The notes under the pieces were generated by a model that worked only from the letters and a program-made list of their open reading frames with translations, was not told where the DNA came from and ran no database searches. Positions 24,520 through 26,337 of a stretch of DNA of 26,337 bases are shown in pieces. This stretch comes from CAZOHG01 sp964579725 (GTDB lineage Bacteria > Zhuqueibacterota > JdFR-76 > BMS3Abin05), in NCBI GenBank assembly GCA_964579725.1, contig CAZOHG010000049.1:1-26337 (forward strand). Direction: 5' to 3'. The position numbers and the translations under genes were made by a program. Numbering within the stretch: the stretch's first letter is position 1; the number at the start of each line of letters is the position of its first letter.

Positions 24520-24957
24520 TTATTTTGCTTCGCTTCGTCTCACGTGGTACACGCCTCGTGCCTCGGCGACCACTCGCCTGTTCTCCCCCTGGTAGGCCAC
24601 CATGTGGGTGAAAAGAATGCGGCTTCCGCTGCGAACCAATCTCCCTTCAGCGAGGAGGTCTTCCGGCTCTCCGGGCTGCAAGTAATCGACGCGCAGGTCA
24701 ATGGTCGCCAGGTAGTCTCGGGTCGACTGCAGCGTGGTCATGCCGGCGGCTCCTCCAACGGCGTCCAAAATGGTGGCCAAAACGCCGCCGTGAAGCGCGG
24801 GTTTCCGGGGGTCGCCAATGAGCTCCGGTTTGTAGGGCATTTTGACAACCACAAATCCCTCCCGCGCCTCTACCAATTTCAAGCCTAAAAAACGATTAAA
24901 CGGAACGCGATTTTCCAAAACATCCCGGAAAAAATCCACATTCAAAGGGACACTCAT
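24520..24957 (-). CDS. PaaI-type hotdog-fold thioesterase
   Basis: 145 residues matching the PaaI/4HBT-II hotdog group: PALHGGVLATILDAVGGAAG (His56-Gly57-Gly58, Asp65) is the active-site helix region, followed by ATIDLRVDYLQPGEP and the last beta strands up to ARGVYHV. Such proteins hydrolyse acyl-CoA thioesters in the cytoplasm; the acyl group cannot be predicted. GGAG lies 6 bases before the ATG at 24957. The gene follows the DUF59 gene by 45 bp on the same strand and likely shares its transcript. Confidence 0.9.
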   Translation of the reverse strand: MSVPLNVDFFRDVLENRVPFNRFLGLKLVEAREGFVVVKMPYKPELIGDPRKPALHGGVLATILDAVGGAAGMTTLQSTRDYLATIDLRVDYLQPGEPEDLLAEGRLVRSGSRILFTHMVAYQGENRRVVAEARGVYHVRRSEAK

Positions 24958-25002
24958 GTCAAACTCCAGCTTCTCGTAACCACTTCCCGCGCGTTTTCGA
25001 GC

Positions 25003-25314
25003 CTAATCGGCCCATTTTTCACTGGCCATTTCACAAAATCGATCGTGTTCTTCCGGCGACATTTTTTCAAAATGGACCAGGCAATCGACGTAAGGATGAG
25101 CGCTCTTACAGGCCGCTACGACTCCTTCGGCCAGTTTGTGCCGAACGTCCTTTGAAATTTCTTCCAACGGCAAGGCCACGTGAATGGTCACTTCCTGCCC
25201 GTGAATTTCCACCGTGTGAATCATGCCCAGATTCACCACATTGTCAGCAATCTCAGGGTGTCTGACCGTAGTCAAAACTTTACGGATGGAATCCGGTGTT
25301 AGGATTGTGTTCAT
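25003..25314 (-). CDS. DUF59/MIP18-family protein (Fe-S assembly type)
   Basis: 103 residues with the DUF59 pattern: VLTTVRHPEIADNVVNLGMIHTVEIHGQEVTIHVALP, then a helix (VRHKLAEGVVAACKSAHP) and a final strand (VDCLVHF). Relatives (SufT, MIP18, the N-terminal domain of Mrp/ApbC) help load Fe-S clusters. The short CP motif often found after the LT-strand of these proteins is replaced here by LEEISKD, so its own cluster or cysteine chemistry at that position is doubtful. AAGGAAG lies about 7 bases before the ATG. It is the first gene of a two-gene unit with the thioesterase and has a good promoter candidate. Confidence 0.85.
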   Translation of the reverse strand: MNTILTPDSIRKVLTTVRHPEIADNVVNLGMIHTVEIHGQEVTIHVALPLEEISKDVRHKLAEGVVAACKSAHPYVDCLVHFEKMSPEEHDRFCEMASEKWAD

Positions 25315-25370
25315 GGCGGGCTTCCTTAAATTTTTGGGTCGATTTTTCCCTCACGTACATCTTTTGTTTA

Positions 25371-25399
25371 AATCTACGAAAATTTTGTAAAAGAGTCAA
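25371..25399 (-). promoter_or_regulatory. Putative promoter of the DUF59-thioesterase operon
   Basis: Minus strand: TTGACT (25399-25394), 17 bases, TAGATT (25376-25371), continuing TA to give TAGATTTA. It lies about 57 bases before the DUF59 ATG. Confidence 0.6.
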
Positions 25400-25759
25400 T
25401 AAACATCAGTCCATTGTGGCGATTGTCAGAAATTTTTTGTTCATCCGACGAAAACTTTCGTTTTGTTGAACCCAAAAGGCCAGGACTGGGGGGCAGAATT
25501 GTTTTTTCCTACCCTTTCAGAGCTTGAAGTAAAAACGACATTTGTTCCACAGGGCCCTGCCCCGAGCGGATTGATTCAACCCCTTCGGGGTTATTTCCCC
25601 CATTTTTATTTTCGCTTGTCGGAAAAAATGCCTGACTTTCCAAAAAATTCATCAAAGTTTGTCTTCCTTTTTTCACTCTGTTTAACATCTCGGGATGGCT
25701 TCGGCTATTTGTAAAAAAGACCCAAAATAATAGACTATTTCCGCACAAATCTCATTTTT
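25400..25759. other. Gene-free region with one hairpin like H3 of the repeat
   Basis: No convincing gene: short open frames lack ribosome-binding sites. AACCCC-TTC-GGGGTT at 25578-25592 is a 6-3-6 hairpin with the size and base pattern of H3 of the three-hairpin element, probably a solitary or decayed copy. Confidence 0.5.
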
Positions 25760-25846
25760 CACCCCAACGGGGTGGAATATTGCAGCCCAAGGCAACGCCT
25801 TGGGAGCAAGGCAAAACGCCCAAATAAAAACCAGCCCTGAAGGGTG
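25760..25846 (-). repeat. Three-hairpin repeat element, copy 2 (inverted)
   Basis: Plus-strand order is H3 CACCCC-AAC-GGGGTG (25760-25774), H2 CCCAAGGC-AAC-GCCTTGGG (25786-25804), H1 GCCCT-GA-AGGGTG (25834-25846). Read on the minus strand this is the same H1-H2-H3 order as at 12754-12838, with gaps of 29 and 11 bases and a GTT loop in H2 and H3. The two middle pairs of H2 differ from copy 1 on both arms. Confidence 0.8.
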
Positions 25847-25947
25847 AAATAAAATGCACCAGTGTTAAAACCCAATGATTCGATTTTCCGGTGAAATTTA
25901 TTTCCAAAACACCTCCGGGTACCTTTCAATTTTCCCATCGATTTTTC

Positions 25948-25976
25948 TTGCAATCCTTCCGATTTTGTCCTATTTT
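25948..25976 (+). promoter_or_regulatory. Putative promoter of the thioredoxin-like gene
   Basis: TTGCAA (25948-25953), 17 bases, TATTTT (25971-25976), continuing TG to give TATTTTTG. This also fits the Bacteroidota -7 consensus TAnnTTTG. About 40 bases of leader follow. Confidence 0.5.
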
Positions 25977-26023
25977 TGAAATTTCGCAAAGGAAACACGA
26001 ACCTTTAACGAGGATTGTAACAC

Positions 26024-26337
26024 ATGAAAAATATTGAAAGTCACGAAGAACTACAGGAAATCCTTCAAAGTCATACCAATGTGCTGGCGTATTTTTCCAC
26101 GCCCACTTGCAATGTGTGCAAGGTGCTTCTGCCCAAGGTTAAAAATCTGGGTGCTGATTTCCCAAACACCCGATTTGTGTATATTAACACGGAAAAAATC
26201 ACGCAGGCGGCCGGGCAACATTTGGTTTTTGCCGTCCCGACCATTTTAATCTTCAATGAGGGGAAGGAAGTCACCCGCTTTAGCCGGCACTTCGGGATGG
26301 AGGACCTGGTGCGCATTTTAGAAATCATGAATAATTA
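26024..26337 (+). CDS. Thioredoxin-family protein with CNVC active site (reaches window end)
   Basis: From the ATG at 26024, 104 codons are visible and the window stops at TA, probably the first two bases of a stop codon, since a thioredoxin fold is about this long. The redox motif is TPTCNVCK (Cys29, Cys32), where classical thioredoxin has WCGPC. The cis-proline motif FAVPTILIF (Pro72) is intact. The order of strands and helices (VLAYFSTP, RFVYINTEKI, TILIFNEGKEV) is that of a thioredoxin. It should act as a cytoplasmic thiol-disulfide protein; the altered motif suggests a changed redox potential or partner. GAGGA lies 9-10 bases before the start. Confidence 0.85.
   Translation, partial: MKNIESHEELQEILQSHTNVLAYFSTPTCNVCKVLLPKVKNLGADFPNTRFVYINTEKITQAAGQHLVFAVPTILIFNEGKEVTRFSRHFGMEDLVRILEIMNN

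Noticed and set aside
24520..25314. Part of a phenylacetate (paa) operon, because PaaI-type and PaaD-type (DUF59) proteins are adjacent
   Set aside because: No PaaA, B, C, E, K or other paa gene is present, and both families are widespread outside that pathway.
25463..25998. Three short open frames of about 80 residues in the last gene-free region
   Set aside because: They read through hairpin repeats, lack ribosome-binding sites and look like no protein family.

Overview
The window looks like one scaffold of a Gram-negative (diderm) bacterium from the Fibrobacterota-Chlorobiota-Bacteroidota (FCB) neighbourhood, possibly a Calditrichota/KSB1-like lineage from a metagenome. Evidence for two membranes is lpxH (lipid A synthesis), lgt with an outer-type lipoprotein, and a secreted hydrolase ending in a type IX secretion (T9SS) sorting domain of the 'QNYPNPFN...GVYFYRM' kind. 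Two runs of exactly 100 N (13557-13656 and 21201-21300) are scaffold gaps of unknown true length. The lineage is inferred from protein style only.

Layout. 1-328 (-): start of kbl/glycine C-acetyltransferase, cut by the window edge. 748-7024 (-): two translationally coupled sensor kinases, an upstream HisKA_2/HWE-type PAS kinase and a 1459-residue hybrid kinase (REC-PAS-GAF-PAS x5-HisKA-HATPase-REC). 7524-10672 (+): lpxH and a class A penicillin-binding protein (cell envelope). 10767-12680 (-): secreted CocE/S15-type hydrolase with T9SS tail. 12754-13115: structured repeats. 13206-14663 (-): a Nudix hydrolase and a DUF362/ferredoxin protein, both truncated by the first gap. 14913-17327 (-): an 86-residue unknown, an orphan RnfB-type multi-[4Fe-4S] protein, and the radical SAM enzyme AmrS. 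17526-21124 (-): lgt and a YncE-propeller/phosphoesterase lipoprotein. 21724-22323 (+): 2-Cys peroxiredoxin with a strong terminator. 22399-25314 (-): sugar-phosphate isomerase-like TIM barrel, LPG-synthase/flippase-like membrane protein, hotdog thioesterase, and DUF59 protein. 26024-end (+): thioredoxin-like protein.

Themes. There is an envelope module (LpxH, PBP1A-type, Lgt, lipoprotein, T9SS cargo), a redox/Fe-S module (RnfB, AmrS, DUF362-ferredoxin, DUF59, peroxiredoxin, thioredoxin) and a sensory phosphorelay. Most of it is housekeeping.

The most unusual material is non-coding. First, an approximately 86-bp element of three hairpins occurs twice in opposite orientations (12754-12838 and 25760-25846), with near-identical spacing and compensatory changes in one stem. 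At the first locus it runs into degenerate 136-140 bp tandem copies that carry a further hairpin. Second, putative promoters with a shared form (TTGnnn, exactly 17 bp, TAnnTT, often TAnnTTTA/G) lie upstream of at least six genes. No tRNA, rRNA, CRISPR array, transposase or phage gene was seen.
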